NCBI RefSeq assembly: GCF_003762905.1
Contig: NZ_RJKS01000003.1
Span: 434,001-498,000, forward strand
DNA from: Curtobacterium sp. ZW137
GTDB taxonomy: Bacteria; Actinomycetota; Actinomycetes; Actinomycetales; Microbacteriaceae
Length of the DNA: 64,000 bases
Direction: 5' to 3'
Both the position numbers and the translations under genes were made by a program. The stretch's first letter is position 1. Every line of letters starts with the position of its first letter. The notes under the pieces are model-generated. The model did no database searches, was not told where the DNA came from, and worked only from the letters and a program-made list of their open reading frames with translations. This document shows positions 43,877 to 52,690 of the stretch, in pieces.

Positions 43877-45406
43877 ATGACCGACGAGACCGCCGCCACC
43901 ACCGACACCGCGATCGCCGACGCCGCCGCACTGGCCGAGCAGGAGACGAACGAGCAGCGTCAGGTCCGGCTCGACAAGCGCTCGCGGCTCCTCGAAGCCG
44001 GGATCGAGGCCTACCCGGCCGAGCTCCCGATCACCACCACGATCCCCGCGGTCCGGGCGCAGTACGCGCACCTGGAGACCGGTGAGGAGACCGACGACGT
44101 CGTGGGCATCGCCGGGCGCATCGTGTTCTCCCGCAACACCGGCAAGCTCTGCTTCGCGTCCCTGCAGTCCGGCGACGGTTCCCGTATCCAGGCGATGGTG
44201 TCCCTCGCCGAGGTGGGCGAGGACTCGCTCGCGCGCTGGAAGGAGTTCGTCGACCTCGGCGACCACGTGTTCGTGCACGGCCGCGTGATCTCCTCGCGTC
44301 GGGGTGAGCTGTCGATCATGGTCGACGAGTGGGCGATCGCGGCGAAGGCGATCCTGCCGCTGCCGAACCTGCACAACGAACTCAACGAGGAGACCCGGGT
44401 CCGTCAGCGGTACCTGGACCTCATCGTCCGCGACCAGGCGCGGGAGACCGTCCGTGCCCGAGCCGCCGTGATGGCGTCGCTCCGCCAGACGTTCACCGGC
44501 CACGAGTACCTCGAGGTCGAGACCCCGATGCTGCAGACCCAGCACGGTGGCGCCTCGGCCCGGCCCTTCGTCACGCACTCGAACGCGTTCGACACCGAGC
44601 TGTTCCTGCGCATCGCGCCCGAGCTCTTCCTGAAGCGCGCCGTCGTCGGTGGCATCGACCGCGTCTTCGAGATCAACCGCAACTTCCGGAACGAAGGCGC
44701 CGACTCGTCGCACTCGCCCGAGTTCGCGATGGTCGAGGCCTACCAGGCGTACGGCAACTACGAGCAGATGGCCGACCTCACGCAGGAGCTCGTGCAGAAC
44801 GCCACGCGTGCCGTGACCGGCGGGCCGCTCGAGGTCCCGCTGCCCGACGGCACCACGTACGACCTCGGTGGCGAGTGGCCGCGCATCGACATGTACGGCT
44901 CGCTCTCCGAAGCGGCAGGCCGCGAGATCACGCCGTCCACGCCGCTGTCCGAGCTGCAGGAGCTCGCCGCGGCCGAAGGGGTCGAGGTCGCGCACGCCAC
45001 GCACGGCAAGTACGTCGAGGAGCTCTGGGAGCACTTCGTCATCGACTCGCTCGACCGCCCGACCTTCGTGATGAACTTCCCGGTCGACACCTCCCCGCTG
45101 ACCCGCGAGCACCGCACCCGCCCGGGCATCGTCGAGAAGTGGGACCTCTACGTCCGTGGCTTCGAGCTGGCGACGGCGTACTCCGAACTCGTCGACCCGG
45201 TCGTGCAGCGGGAGCGCTTCGTCGAGCAGGCGAAGCTCGCCGCCGGCGGTGACCCCGAGGCGATGCGCGTCGACGAAGAGTTCCTGCGTGCGCTGGAGCA
45301 CGCGATGCCCCCGTCGGGCGGCATGGGCATGGGTGTCGACCGGCTGCTGATGGCCATCACGGGCCTCGGAATCCGCGAGACGATCCTGTTCCCGCTCGTC
45401 AAGTAG
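43877..45406 (+). CDS. lysS: lysyl-tRNA synthetase (class II)
   Basis: 509 residues. N-terminal OB-fold anticodon domain (about 70-175: VVGIAGRIVFSRNTGKLCFASL), then a class II core with motif 1 TFTGHEYLEVETPMLQ, motif 2 RNFRNEGADSSHSPEFAMVE and motif 3 GGMGMGVDRLLM. Charges tRNA-Lys. The ATG at 43877 gives a polar Ala/Thr-rich leader of about 25 residues, common in the group. A TAGCAT box at 43833-43838 could be its -10; no T-box or other riboswitch is seen. Confidence 0.95.
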   Translation: MTDETAATTDTAIADAAALAEQETNEQRQVRLDKRSRLLEAGIEAYPAELPITTTIPAVRAQYAHLETGEETDDVVGIAGRIVFSRNTGKLCFASLQSGDGSRIQAMVSLAEVGEDSLARWKEFVDLGDHVFVHGRVISSRRGELSIMVDEWAIAAKAILPLPNLHNELNEETRVRQRYLDLIVRDQARETVRARAAVMASLRQTFTGHEYLEVETPMLQTQHGGASARPFVTHSNAFDTELFLRIAPELFLKRAVVGGIDRVFEINRNFRNEGADSSHSPEFAMVEAYQAYGNYEQMADLTQELVQNATRAVTGGPLEVPLPDGTTYDLGGEWPRIDMYGSLSEAAGREITPSTPLSELQELAAAEGVEVAHATHGKYVEELWEHFVIDSLDRPTFVMNFPVDTSPLTREHRTRPGIVEKWDLYVRGFELATAYSELVDPVVQRERFVEQAKLAAGGDPEAMRVDEEFLRALEHAMPPSGGMGMGVDRLLMAITGLGIRETILFPLVK

Positions 45407-45422
45407 GCCCAGTCGCCGGGGT

Positions 45423-45428
45423 TAGGAT
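45423..45428 (+). promoter_or_regulatory. -10 box, leaderless promoter of small membrane protein gene
   Basis: TAGGAT followed by 6 nt and the GTG at 45435. Confidence 0.55.
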
Positions 45429-45434
45429 GCTCGG

Positions 45435-45638
45435 GTGCCGCATGGAGTCGTGACCGGGATCATCTTCGCCCTGACGCCGACCATCGTCGTCGGCCTCGTC
45501 TTCTGGTTCGTCATGCGCGCGATCATGCGCGCCGACCGGACCGAGCGCGCCGCCTACGCCAAGGTCGAGGCCGAGGAGCGTGCACGCTTCGAGCGTGAGC
45601 ACGGCGCGAGCGCGCCGGCACCCGCCTCGGCGGAGTAG
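45435..45638 (+). CDS. small single-pass membrane protein
   Basis: 67 residues: one N-terminal hydrophobic helix (about 5-28) then a charged amphipathic stretch (RADRTERAAYAKVEAEERAR) and an Ala/Pro tail. GTG start set by the leaderless -10. Small proteins of this plan often follow lysS in Microbacteriaceae; function unknown. Confidence 0.7.
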   Translation: MPHGVVTGIIFALTPTIVVGLVFWFVMRAIMRADRTERAAYAKVEAEERARFEREHGASAPAPASAE

Positions 45639-45713
45639 CTCCACCCGCTGTTCCGCGCTCCACCCGCTGTTCCGCACTCACCCGCTGTTGCGCGCTTCAC
45701 CCGCTGTTCACCG
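45639..45713. repeat. four tandem units of 18-19 bp
   Basis: CTCCACCCGCTGTTCCGCG (45639-45657), then three variants (45658-45676, 45677-45694, 45695-45713), all keeping CACCCGCTGTT. They start at the last base of the small membrane protein stop region and run up to the next small gene. Confidence 0.8.
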
Positions 45714-45725
45714 GGCGGTGCGATC

Positions 45726-45908
45726 GTGCGCGCCATGCACCCGACGACACCCGCGCCGGAGGACCCGGCGACCCCGCTATCGGACGATCCGACGGACATC
45801 GATGCAGCCGATGCGTTCGGGCACGCCGCGCTGAGCGACCCCGCTCGCGACGACGGGCGATGGGCCGACGTCGTCGGCGCTGACGACTTCGACGACATCG
45901 ACGTCTGA
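45726..45908 (+). CDS. small acidic hypothetical protein
   Basis: 60 residues, Asp/Pro-rich, ending ADDFDDIDV; no membrane segment. An ATG three codons in (45735) could also be the start. Not recognised; coding status rests on composition and on the tandem repeat ending just before it. Confidence 0.4.
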   Translation: MRAMHPTTPAPEDPATPLSDDPTDIDAADAFGHAALSDPARDDGRWADVVGADDFDDIDV

Positions 45909-45960
45909 GCGTCGCCGCCCGTTCACGCGGTCGTTGCCGGCCGCTGTGAGCATCGTCCCC

Positions 45961-46092
45961 ATGTCCATCACCCAGATGCTCCGTGCCCGCAGCCTCGTCG
46001 GCGACATCGAGAGCGAGTACGACGAGTACGACCGCGACGCCGACCATGAGGCGTCGAAGCGCCGCGCCGGATGGCTCGAGCCGTCCTGGTGA
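45961..46092 (+). CDS. very small hypothetical protein
   Basis: 43 residues: MSITQMLRARSLVGDI, then an acidic Tyr-rich stretch (ESEYDEYDRDAD) and a basic end with KRRAGWLEPSW. ATG preceded by GAGCAT-N7, a weak form of the local leaderless pattern. It looks like an amphipathic peptide; coding status is a judgement from composition. Confidence 0.45.
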   Translation: MSITQMLRARSLVGDIESEYDEYDRDADHEASKRRAGWLEPSW

Positions 46093-46112
46093 CCCCCGCT
46101 CGCTCGGTCAAC

Positions 46113-46365
46113 GGGGTACGGAGGCCGGATCTCGCCGATCCGGTCCGACGTACCCCTTTTGCCTGTCCGGCAAGCGCTGCACCCCGGGGTACATCGTCCG
46201 AAACGCGCCAGAAACACCGATGCAATCCCGGAAACACAACGACATCCCCTTGATCTCGGGGCGGCAGGGGGACCACACTGTTCCCACGCTGTACCCCGTG
46301 GGGGGCAGTCGCAATGACGAAGCACGGAGAACCCTGGGAATCATTCGGTTCCGTTTGTGGGGTAC
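46113..46365 (+). promoter_or_regulatory. five GGGGTAC motifs in the leader region of the sigma factor gene
   Basis: GGGGTAC at 46113-46119, 46186-46192 and 46359-46365 on the plus strand, and its complement GTACCCC at 46150-46156 and 46291-46297. The 338 bp between the small gene and the sigma ATG hold no other gene. GGGTAC is the -10 element reported for the Streptomyces stress sigma SigB, and another copy stands before the acidic protein gene at 18978. Confidence 0.5.
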
Positions 46366-46430
46366 ACCCCTCGCCCGCTTCACTAGTGACACCCCACGAG
46401 GCCATCACCGTCGAATGCAGGGAGAGTCAC

Positions 46431-47492
46431 ATGACGATCGCAACGGCAGCACCGAGCACCAGTTCGCGCCGGACGAAGAAGGCAACCGCCAAGACCGACA
46501 GCGCCAAGGTCGAGAGCACCACGCTCGACACCGCAGCAGCAGAGGTCGAAGCGGACGAGCAGCTCGCCGGCGTCCGCGGCGCATCGGTCGACCAGGTCGG
46601 CGACTACCTCCGCCACATCGGGCGTCTCTCGCTCCTCACCGCTGAGGAAGAAGCAGACATCGCCCGCCGGATCGAGGTGGGTCTGTTCGCCGGCGAGAAG
46701 CTCGCCACCGAGCAGGGACTCCCGAAGGCCCTGCAGCGCGAGCTCAAGTGGCTGGTCCGTGACGGTGAGCGCGCCAAGGAGCGCATGATCACCTCGAACC
46801 TGCGTCTCGTGGTGAGCATCGCCAAGCGCTACTCGCAGCGCGGTCTCCCCTTCATGGACGTCATCCAGGAAGGCAACCTCGGCCTCGTCCGCGCGGTCGA
46901 GAAGTTCGACTTCACGCAGGGCTACAAGTTCTCGACGTACGCCACCTGGTGGATCCGTCAGGCGATCTCGCGCGGTCTCGCCGACAAGGCCCGCACGATC
47001 CGCATCCCGGTGCACACCGTGGAGCTCATCAACAAGATCTCGCGCACCGAGCGTGACCTCACCGTCGACCTCGGCCGTGCGCCGATGCCGGAAGAAGTCG
47101 CGGCAGAACTGAGCATGTCGGTCGAAGAACTCGTCGACCTCAAGGGCCGCTCGCACGAGCCGGTGTCGATCCACACCGTGGTCGGCGACTCGGACGACAG
47201 CGAACTCGGCGACTTCATCGAGGACGAGGACGCCGCGTCCCCGAACGAACTCACCGAGACGACGCTCCTGCACCGCGACATCCGTTCGATCGTCGCCGAG
47301 CTCCCGAGCGACGAAGCCAACGTGATCCGCATGCGCTACGGCCTCGACGACGACAAGCCGATGACGCTCGACGAGATCTCGAAGATCGTGCACACGACCC
47401 GTCAGGCAGTCAGCCGTGTCGAGTCGCGTGCGAAGCTGCGCCTGTTCGCCAAGGCGGTCTCGCAGGACATGCAGCTCTACCTGACCGAGTAG
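46431..47492 (+). CDS. sigma-70 family factor, group 2 (primary-like, non-essential type)
   Basis: 353 residues. A short Ala/Thr/Lys-rich N-terminus without region 1.1. Region 1.2 is VGDYLRHIGRLSLLTAEEEADIARRIE. Region 2 has NLRLVVSIAKRYSQRGLPF, DVIQEGNLGLVRAVEKFDFTQ and KFSTYATWWIRQAISR. Region 3 follows, then region 4 (MRYGLDDDKPMTLDEISKIV, HTTRQAVSRVESRAKLRL). Region 4.2 lacks the GVTRERIRQIE of principal sigma factors, so this is more likely a SigB/HrdA-type stationary or stress sigma. The ATG at 46431 has CAGGGAGAG upstream. A hairpin follows the stop. Confidence 0.88.
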   Translation: MTIATAAPSTSSRRTKKATAKTDSAKVESTTLDTAAAEVEADEQLAGVRGASVDQVGDYLRHIGRLSLLTAEEEADIARRIEVGLFAGEKLATEQGLPKALQRELKWLVRDGERAKERMITSNLRLVVSIAKRYSQRGLPFMDVIQEGNLGLVRAVEKFDFTQGYKFSTYATWWIRQAISRGLADKARTIRIPVHTVELINKISRTERDLTVDLGRAPMPEEVAAELSMSVEELVDLKGRSHEPVSIHTVVGDSDDSELGDFIEDEDAASPNELTETTLLHRDIRSIVAELPSDEANVIRMRYGLDDDKPMTLDEISKIVHTTRQAVSRVESRAKLRLFAKAVSQDMQLYLTE

Positions 47493-47507
47493 GTCAGCAG
47501 CACTTCG

Positions 47508-47529
47508 GCCGACGCTTCACCGCGTCGGC
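47508..47529 (+). terminator. hairpin after the sigma factor gene
   Basis: GCCGACGC (47508-47515) / GCGTCGGC (47522-47529) with a 6-nt loop, 15 bp past the stop. Confidence 0.55.
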
Positions 47530-47580
47530 TCGGGGAGCCGGGTCGTTCTGTGGGAAGGCGATCCGGTGGGGTGATGGGAC

Positions 47581-47609
47581 GGCCCGTCCGAGCACTGCTC
47601 GGACGGGCC
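47581..47609. terminator. strong hairpin between convergent sigma and nadK genes
   Basis: Perfect 14-bp stem GGCCCGTCCGAGCA (47581-47594) and complement (47596-47609), one-base loop. Probably ends both transcripts. Confidence 0.7.
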
Positions 47610-47629
47610 ACACTCATGTCAGCAGGGTG

Positions 47630-48562
47630 TCAGTCCTCGACCTCGCGCCGCAGCTTCTGCCGCAGGTCGCTCGGGATGAGCTCGACGAGCTGGTCCGGGC
47701 GCACCGGCAGGTCGAGCAAGCTGAGCTTCACGCGGCCCGTCCGCCCGTGCCGCTCGGCGTCGAGGCGCACCACGCTGCCGGCGTCCTTCCGCAGGCGCAT
47801 GTCGATCTGTGCACCGGTCGCGACCTCGCCGACGACGAGCCCGTCGACCTCGAGCGCCGCGCTCCTGGTGCCCTCCGCGATCTCGAACCGGTAGCGCTCA
47901 CGCGCGGCGAGCACGACGGAGCGGTCGATGCCCGCCATCGGCGCGACCGGGGTCACCACGGAGCCGGAGAGCGCGGGGGAGAGCACCGGGCCACCGGCGG
48001 CGTAGTTGTACGCGGTGGACCCAGCGGGCGTCGCGGCGACGATGGCGTCCGCGCGGTAGTAGCCGTACCCGAGCCCGCCGACGCTGAGGTCCGCCGAGAC
48101 CTGGCCGGCTCCGGGGCGGCGCACGATCGTGAGGTCGTTGAAGGCGAGGTAGTCGGTGCGGGCACCGCTCCAGGACAGCCGGGCCTCGAGCGCGTGGTGC
48201 GGCTCGAGCTGGTAGTCGCCGGCGGACAGACGGTCCAGCGCGGCTTCGAGCTCCGGCGGTTCGATCTCGACCAGGAAGCCCACGTTGCCGTAGTTCACGC
48301 CGAGGACCGGGACCGGGCGCTTCGCGACGAGGCGCATGGCTCCGAGCATGGTGCCGTCGCCGCCGAGCGCGACCACGAGGTCGACCGTCCCGGTGAACTC
48401 GTCGTCCTCGACCACGTCGATCACCCCGCCGATCCGGGCGGCGTCGATGCGGCGGGCGATCAGGCGTCCGCGACCGGAGGCGTTCCAGCGCTGCAGGGTC
48501 GTGACGGACTCCTGGACGTTCTTGGTCGGGTGGACGACGAGGCCGACGACGGGCTGATCCAT
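47630..48562 (-). CDS. nadK: NAD kinase
   Basis: 310 residues. VVALGGDGTMLGAMRL (catalytic GGDGT), VLGVNYGNVGFLVEIEP, AFNDLTIVR and the second conserved motif ATPAGSTAYNYAAGGPVLSP. Makes NADP from NAD. Start at 48562 supported by TAGCAT 7 nt upstream. Convergent with the sigma gene. Confidence 0.95.
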   Translation of the reverse strand: MDQPVVGLVVHPTKNVQESVTTLQRWNASGRGRLIARRIDAARIGGVIDVVEDDEFTGTVDLVVALGGDGTMLGAMRLVAKRPVPVLGVNYGNVGFLVEIEPPELEAALDRLSAGDYQLEPHHALEARLSWSGARTDYLAFNDLTIVRRPGAGQVSADLSVGGLGYGYYRADAIVAATPAGSTAYNYAAGGPVLSPALSGSVVTPVAPMAGIDRSVVLAARERYRFEIAEGTRSAALEVDGLVVGEVATGAQIDMRLRKDAGSVVRLDAERHGRTGRVKLSLLDLPVRPDQLVELIPSDLRQKLRREVED

Positions 48563-48569
48563 GCGCCGG

Positions 48570-48575
48570 ATGCTA
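48570..48575 (-). promoter_or_regulatory. -10 box, leaderless promoter of nadK
   Basis: TAGCAT on the minus strand, 7 nt before the ATG at 48562. Confidence 0.55.
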
Positions 48576-48621
48576 CCGGGCGGACCTGGTCCGGGGTCTT
48601 TCCATCGCGGCCGCTATGCGA

Positions 48622-48627
48622 TATTCT
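48622..48627 (+). promoter_or_regulatory. -10 box, leaderless promoter of Clp-N gene
   Basis: TATTCT followed by GTATAC and the ATG at 48634, an AT-rich stretch in a GC-rich setting. Confidence 0.65.
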
Positions 48628-48633
48628 GTATAC

Positions 48634-49113
48634 ATGAACACCGCGACGCTCTCCATCTCCGTGCCCGTCCTCCGGCACGGCCGCGAGATCGTCCTCCTCG
48701 CCGAACACGAGTCCCGCGAATCGGGCTTCGGGTTCGTCGACGCCGAGCACCTGCTCGTGGCCGCCACCGTGCTGTGCTCCGGCATCCCGCGCTTCCGCGA
48801 CGTCCTCGACCACCACGGCGTCACGCCCGAACGGCTCCGCGACGCGATCCGGGTGTTCGTCGGAGCAGGGACCGCGCCGTACCCGTCCGAAGCCGGAACG
48901 ATCACCTGCACCCCGGCGGGCGCCCGGATCCTCGCCCGTGCCGCGCAGGTCGCCGGCGCGAACGAGCGCGTCCGTCCGCACCACGTGCTCCTCGCCGTGC
49001 TCGACGGTGTCGACGACCCGTTCATGGGTGCGGCGCACGACGTCCTCGAGCGGCTCGGCGTCGACCCCCGTCGCTTCCGCCGTGCCCTGCTCCGGGCTGC
49101 GCGCCGCGCCTGA
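48634..49113 (+). CDS. stand-alone Clp N-terminal domain protein
   Basis: 159 residues with two Clp-N-like helical repeats (about 10-75: GREIVLLAEHESRESGFGFVDAEHLLVAA; about 95-155: GARILARAAQVAGANERVRPHHVLLAVL), and no AAA domain. Clp-N domains bind substrates or adaptors for ClpC/ClpA. clpC itself is 460 bp away, so this could compete with or modulate ClpC (inference). Start set by the -10 box. Confidence 0.8.
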   Translation: MNTATLSISVPVLRHGREIVLLAEHESRESGFGFVDAEHLLVAATVLCSGIPRFRDVLDHHGVTPERLRDAIRVFVGAGTAPYPSEAGTITCTPAGARILARAAQVAGANERVRPHHVLLAVLDGVDDPFMGAAHDVLERLGVDPRRFRRALLRAARRA

Positions 49114-49170
49114 CGACCGGCCGCGCTCGCGGACTGATATGTTGCACTCTCCTTTCCGTTGGAGGTTGCT

Positions 49171-49416
49171 GTGGCCCGGACCCAGACGCTGGTCGGTCTC
49201 GCGAGAGCCCTGAGTTGCGCGTCCGTCGCGCTCGCTGCCGTGACGATCTTGGCTGTCAGCGCCGACGGTCGCCCGATCCTGACCGGGGCGCTCGCGCTGG
49301 CACTGGTGGCCACCGCCGGCACCCTGCACCGGTCCAGCCGTCTCGCGCCGGCGCTGTTCCTGGTCGACGTCCTGCTGCTCCTGATCGCAGTCGCACTGCA
49401 CCTGATCACGCGGTGA
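49171..49416 (+). CDS. small membrane protein
   Basis: 81 residues, three hydrophobic segments (about 8-28, 33-48, 56-77). GTG start at 49171 chosen because GGAGG (49161-49165) stands 5 nt upstream. Not recognised. Confidence 0.6.
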   Translation: MARTQTLVGLARALSCASVALAAVTILAVSADGRPILTGALALALVATAGTLHRSSRLAPALFLVDVLLLLIAVALHLITR

Positions 49417-49570
49417 CGAGCCGATCGGCGCACCCAGCGCCCCGAGGTCACGCCCACGGCGAACAGGGGCAGACCAGGGGGTGAGCGCTGGTTACTCTCG
49501 ATGTACGTGACCGGACTCACACGAGACCGGTGCAGCTGTCGGCCCGGTACGAAGGGCCAAGGGAGAGCAC

Positions 49571-52093
49571 ATGTTCGAGAGATTCACCGACCGAGCCCGT
49601 CGTGTTGTCGTCCTCGCTCAAGAAGAAGCGAAGATGCTCAACCACAACTACATCGGCACCGAGCACATCCTCCTCGGCCTCATCCACGAGGGCGAGGGCG
49701 TCGCCGCCAAGGCGCTGGAGTCGCTGGGCATCTCGCTCGACGCCGTCCGCGAGCAGGTCCAGGACATCATCGGGCAGGGCCAGCAGCAGCCGACCGGGCA
49801 CATCCCGTTCACGCCGCGCGCCAAGAAGGTCCTCGAGCTGTCCCTGCGCGAAGCGCTCCAGCTCGGCCACAACTACATCGGGACCGAGCACATCCTGCTC
49901 GGCCTCATCCGCGAGGGCGAGGGTGTCGCAGCCCAGGTCCTCGTGAAGCTCGGCGCCGACCTCAACCGGGTCCGCCAGCAGGTCATCCAGCTCCTGTCCG
50001 GCTACCAGGGCAAGGAAGCGGTCGCCGTCGGCGGCGAGCAGCAGCAGAACGCGCAGCAGGGTTCGCAGGTCCTCGACCAGTTCGGTCGGAACCTCACCCA
50101 GGCCGCGCGCGACGGCAAGCTCGACCCGGTGATCGGGCGCGAGAAGGAGATGGAGCGGGTCATGCAGATCCTCTCCCGCCGCTCCAAGAACAACCCCGTC
50201 CTGATCGGTGAGCCCGGCGTCGGCAAGACCGCCGTCGTCGAGGGTCTCGCCCAGGCGATCGTCAAGGGCGATGTCCCCGAGACGCTGAAGGACAAGCAGC
50301 TCTACTCGCTCGACCTCGGGTCGCTCATCGCCGGGTCCCGCTACCGCGGTGACTTCGAGGAGCGCCTCAAGAAGGTCACGAAGGAGATCCGCACCCGCGG
50401 CGACATCATCGTCTTCATCGACGAGATCCACACGCTGGTCGGTGCCGGTGCAGCGGAAGGTGCGATCGACGCCGCGTCGATCCTCAAGCCGCTCCTGGCC
50501 CGTGGTGAGCTCCAGACCATCGGTGCCACCACGCTCGACGAGTACCGCAAGCACTTCGAGAAGGACGCCGCACTCGAGCGTCGCTTCCAGCCGGTGCAGG
50601 TCAACGAGCCGTCGCTGCCGCACGCGATCAACATCCTCAAGGGCCTCCGCGACAAGTACGAGGCGTTCCACAAGGTGTCCATCACCGACGGTGCGATCGT
50701 CGCCGCGGCGAACCTGGCGGACCGCTACGTGCAGGACCGCTTCCTGCCCGACAAGGCCATCGACCTGATCGACGAGGCCGGCGCTCGCCTGCGTCTGTCG
50801 ATCCTGTCGGCGCCGCCGGAGCTCCGCGAGTTCGACGAGAAGATCTCGACGGTCCGCGGGTCGAAGGAAGCCGCCATCGAGGAGCAGGACTTCGAGAAGG
50901 CCGCGAGCCTGCGCGACGAGGAGAAGAAGCTCCTCGGCGAGCGTCTCCGCCTCGAGAAGCAGTGGCGTGCGGGTGACGTCGCCGCGTCCGGCACCGTCGA
51001 CGAGGGCATCATCGCCGAGGTCCTGGCCCAGGCCACGGGCATCCCGGTGTTCAAGCTCACGGAAGAGGAGACCTCGCGTCTCGTCTTCATGGAGAAGGCC
51101 CTGCACCAGCGCGTCATCGGTCAGGAAGAGGCCATCTCGGCGCTCTCCAAGACCATCCGCCGCACCCGTGCCGGTCTGAAGGACCCGAACCGTCCCTCCG
51201 GCTCGTTCATCTTCGCCGGCCCCACGGGTGTCGGCAAGACGGAGCTCGCCAAGGCACTCGCGGAGTTCCTCTTCGACGACGAGGGTGCATTGATCTCCCT
51301 CGACATGTCGGAGTTCGGTGAGAAGCACACTGTCTCGCGCCTGTTCGGTGCCCCTCCCGGGTTCGTCGGGTTCGAAGAGGGCGGCCAGCTCACCGAGAAG
51401 GTGCGCCGCAAGCCGTTCTCCGTGGTCCTGTTCGACGAGATCGAGAAGGCCCACCCGGACATCTTCAACTCGCTGCTGCAGGTCCTCGAAGAGGGTCGTC
51501 TGACCGATGGTCAGGGCCGCGTGGTCGACTTCAAGAACACCGTCATCATCATGACCACGAACCTCGGTTCGCAGGGCATCGCCGGTGGCCCGGTGGGCTT
51601 CCAGGTCGAGGGTGACTCGGGCGTCGGCTACGACCGCATGCGTGCGAAGGTGAACGAGGAGCTCAAGAAGCACTTCAAGCCGGAGTTCCTGAACCGCGTC
51701 GACGACACGATCGTGTTCCCGCAGCTGTCGCAGCCCGAGCTGCTGCAGATCGTGGACCTGTTCGTGAAGCGTCTGTCGGACCGCATGCTCGACCGCGACA
51801 TGACCGTCGAGCTCACGCTCCCGGCGAAGGAGCAGCTCATCAAGGTCGGGTTCGACCCGGCCCTGGGTGCTCGCCCGCTCCGCCGCGCGATGCAGCACGA
51901 GGTCGAGGACCAGCTCTCCGAGCACATCCTGCAGGGTGAGCTCACCGCGGGTGACCACGTCAAGGTGGACTTCACCGACGGCAAGTTCCAGTTCGAGACC
52001 GGGCGTCAGCCGGGCCGCGAAGAGGTCCTCGCCGGAGCCGCTGCCGTGGAGTCCGCAACGGACGCCACCCCGCAGGGCGAGATCGAGTCCTAG
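49571..52093 (+). CDS. clpC: ATP-dependent Clp protease ATP-binding subunit ClpC
   Basis: 840 residues, class I Hsp100. Clp-N repeats (about 1-145), AAA-1 with Walker [15 protein letters not shown] (about 217-230), a UVR-containing middle segment ([20 protein letters not shown], about 435-455), AAA-2 with Walker [15 protein letters not shown] (about 550-563), and C-terminal D2 small domain. It unfolds substrates for ClpP. An AGGGAGAG ribosome site precedes the ATG. A TTACTCT -10-like box at 49492 may be its promoter. Confidence 0.97.
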   Translation: MFERFTDRARRVVVLAQEEAKMLNHNYIGTEHILLGLIHEGEGVAAKALESLGISLDAVREQVQDIIGQGQQQPTGHIPFTPRAKKVLELSLREALQLGHNYIGTEHILLGLIREGEGVAAQVLVKLGADLNRVRQQVIQLLSGYQGKEAVAVGGEQQQNAQQGSQVLDQFGRNLTQAARDGKLDPVIGREKEMERVMQILSRRSKNNPVLIGEPGVGKTAVVEGLAQAIVKGDVPETLKDKQLYSLDLGSLIAGSRYRGDFEERLKKVTKEIRTRGDIIVFIDEIHTLVGAGAAEGAIDAASILKPLLARGELQTIGATTLDEYRKHFEKDAALERRFQPVQVNEPSLPHAINILKGLRDKYEAFHKVSITDGAIVAAANLADRYVQDRFLPDKAIDLIDEAGARLRLSILSAPPELREFDEKISTVRGSKEAAIEEQDFEKAASLRDEEKKLLGERLRLEKQWRAGDVAASGTVDEGIIAEVLAQATGIPVFKLTEEETSRLVFMEKALHQRVIGQEEAISALSKTIRRTRAGLKDPNRPSGSFIFAGPTGVGKTELAKALAEFLFDDEGALISLDMSEFGEKHTVSRLFGAPPGFVGFEEGGQLTEKVRRKPFSVVLFDEIEKAHPDIFNSLLQVLEEGRLTDGQGRVVDFKNTVIIMTTNLGSQGIAGGPVGFQVEGDSGVGYDRMRAKVNEELKKHFKPEFLNRVDDTIVFPQLSQPELLQIVDLFVKRLSDRMLDRDMTVELTLPAKEQLIKVGFDPALGARPLRRAMQHEVEDQLSEHILQGELTAGDHVKVDFTDGKFQFETGRQPGREEVLAGAAAVESATDATPQGEIES

Positions 52094-52105
52094 AGTCCCC
52101 ACCAG

Positions 52106-52151
52106 ACAGACGGGAGGCCCGGTGCCAGCTGGCACCGGGCCTCCCGTCTGT
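52106..52151. terminator. rho-independent terminator after clpC
   Basis: About 21-bp perfect stem (52106-52126 / 52131-52151), loop AGCT, CAGACGGGAGGCCCGGTGCC in the left arm. Between convergent clpC and the SRPBCC gene. Confidence 0.85.
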
Positions 52152-52164
52152 GTTCTGTCGGGTC

Positions 52165-52617
52165 TCAGGCCTGGACGTCGCCGCGCCAGCCGGCGTCCGT
52201 GGGTGCCGCCTCGACGCGCTCCTTGTAGTTCTGCAGGTCCTTCTTGATGGCGTGTCCGCCGACACCGACGGCGGCGCCGAGCTTCTCGAGGAAGCCGGAG
52301 GGCTCCCAGTCGATCTGCGCGGTGACGCGGGTCTCGCTGTCGGACAGCTTGTGGAACGTGACGACGCCCGCGTGGTCGGTTTCGCCGTCCTTGACGGTCC
52401 AGGCCACACGCTCGTCGGGGTGCTGCTCCGTGATGACCGCACGGAACTTGCGCTCCTGGCCGGCCACCTTCACGGTCCAGTCGGTGGTGGTGTCGTCGAC
52501 CTGGTCGATCTTCTCCACCTCGTCGAGGAAGTGGGGGAACTCCTCGAAGCGGGTCCACTGCCCGTAGGCAGCGCTGACGGGGACGTTGACGTCGATGGTC
52601 TCGATGATCTGGGGCAT
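52165..52617 (-). CDS. SRPBCC (START-like) family protein
   Basis: 150 residues. Polyketide-cyclase/START-like fold: IIETIDVNVPVSAAYGQWTR, FEEFPHFLDEVEKIDQV, DHAGVVTFHKLSDSETRVTAQIDWEPSG. Ligand-binding cavity proteins; no enzymatic role assigned. Start at 52617 from the leaderless TACCGT. Confidence 0.85.
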   Translation of the reverse strand: MPQIIETIDVNVPVSAAYGQWTRFEEFPHFLDEVEKIDQVDDTTTDWTVKVAGQERKFRAVITEQHPDERVAWTVKDGETDHAGVVTFHKLSDSETRVTAQIDWEPSGFLEKLGAAVGVGGHAIKKDLQNYKERVEAAPTDAGWRGDVQA

Positions 52618-52624
52618 GTCCCGG

Positions 52625-52630
52625 ACGGTA
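52625..52630 (-). promoter_or_regulatory. -10 box, leaderless promoter of SRPBCC gene
   Basis: TACCGT on the minus strand, 7 nt before the ATG at 52617. Confidence 0.55.
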
Positions 52631-52677
52631 GGCGGGTGCGCCTGGGCGCGACCCGGAACGCTGTCCCCCGACCGCAC

Positions 52678-52683
52678 TATGGT
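52678..52683 (+). promoter_or_regulatory. -10 box of argA-like gene
   Basis: TATGGT followed by 7 nt (GGGGGAG) and the ATG at 52691. The same 7 nt could serve as a ribosome site if transcription starts earlier. Confidence 0.45.
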
Positions 52684-52690
52684 GGGGGAG

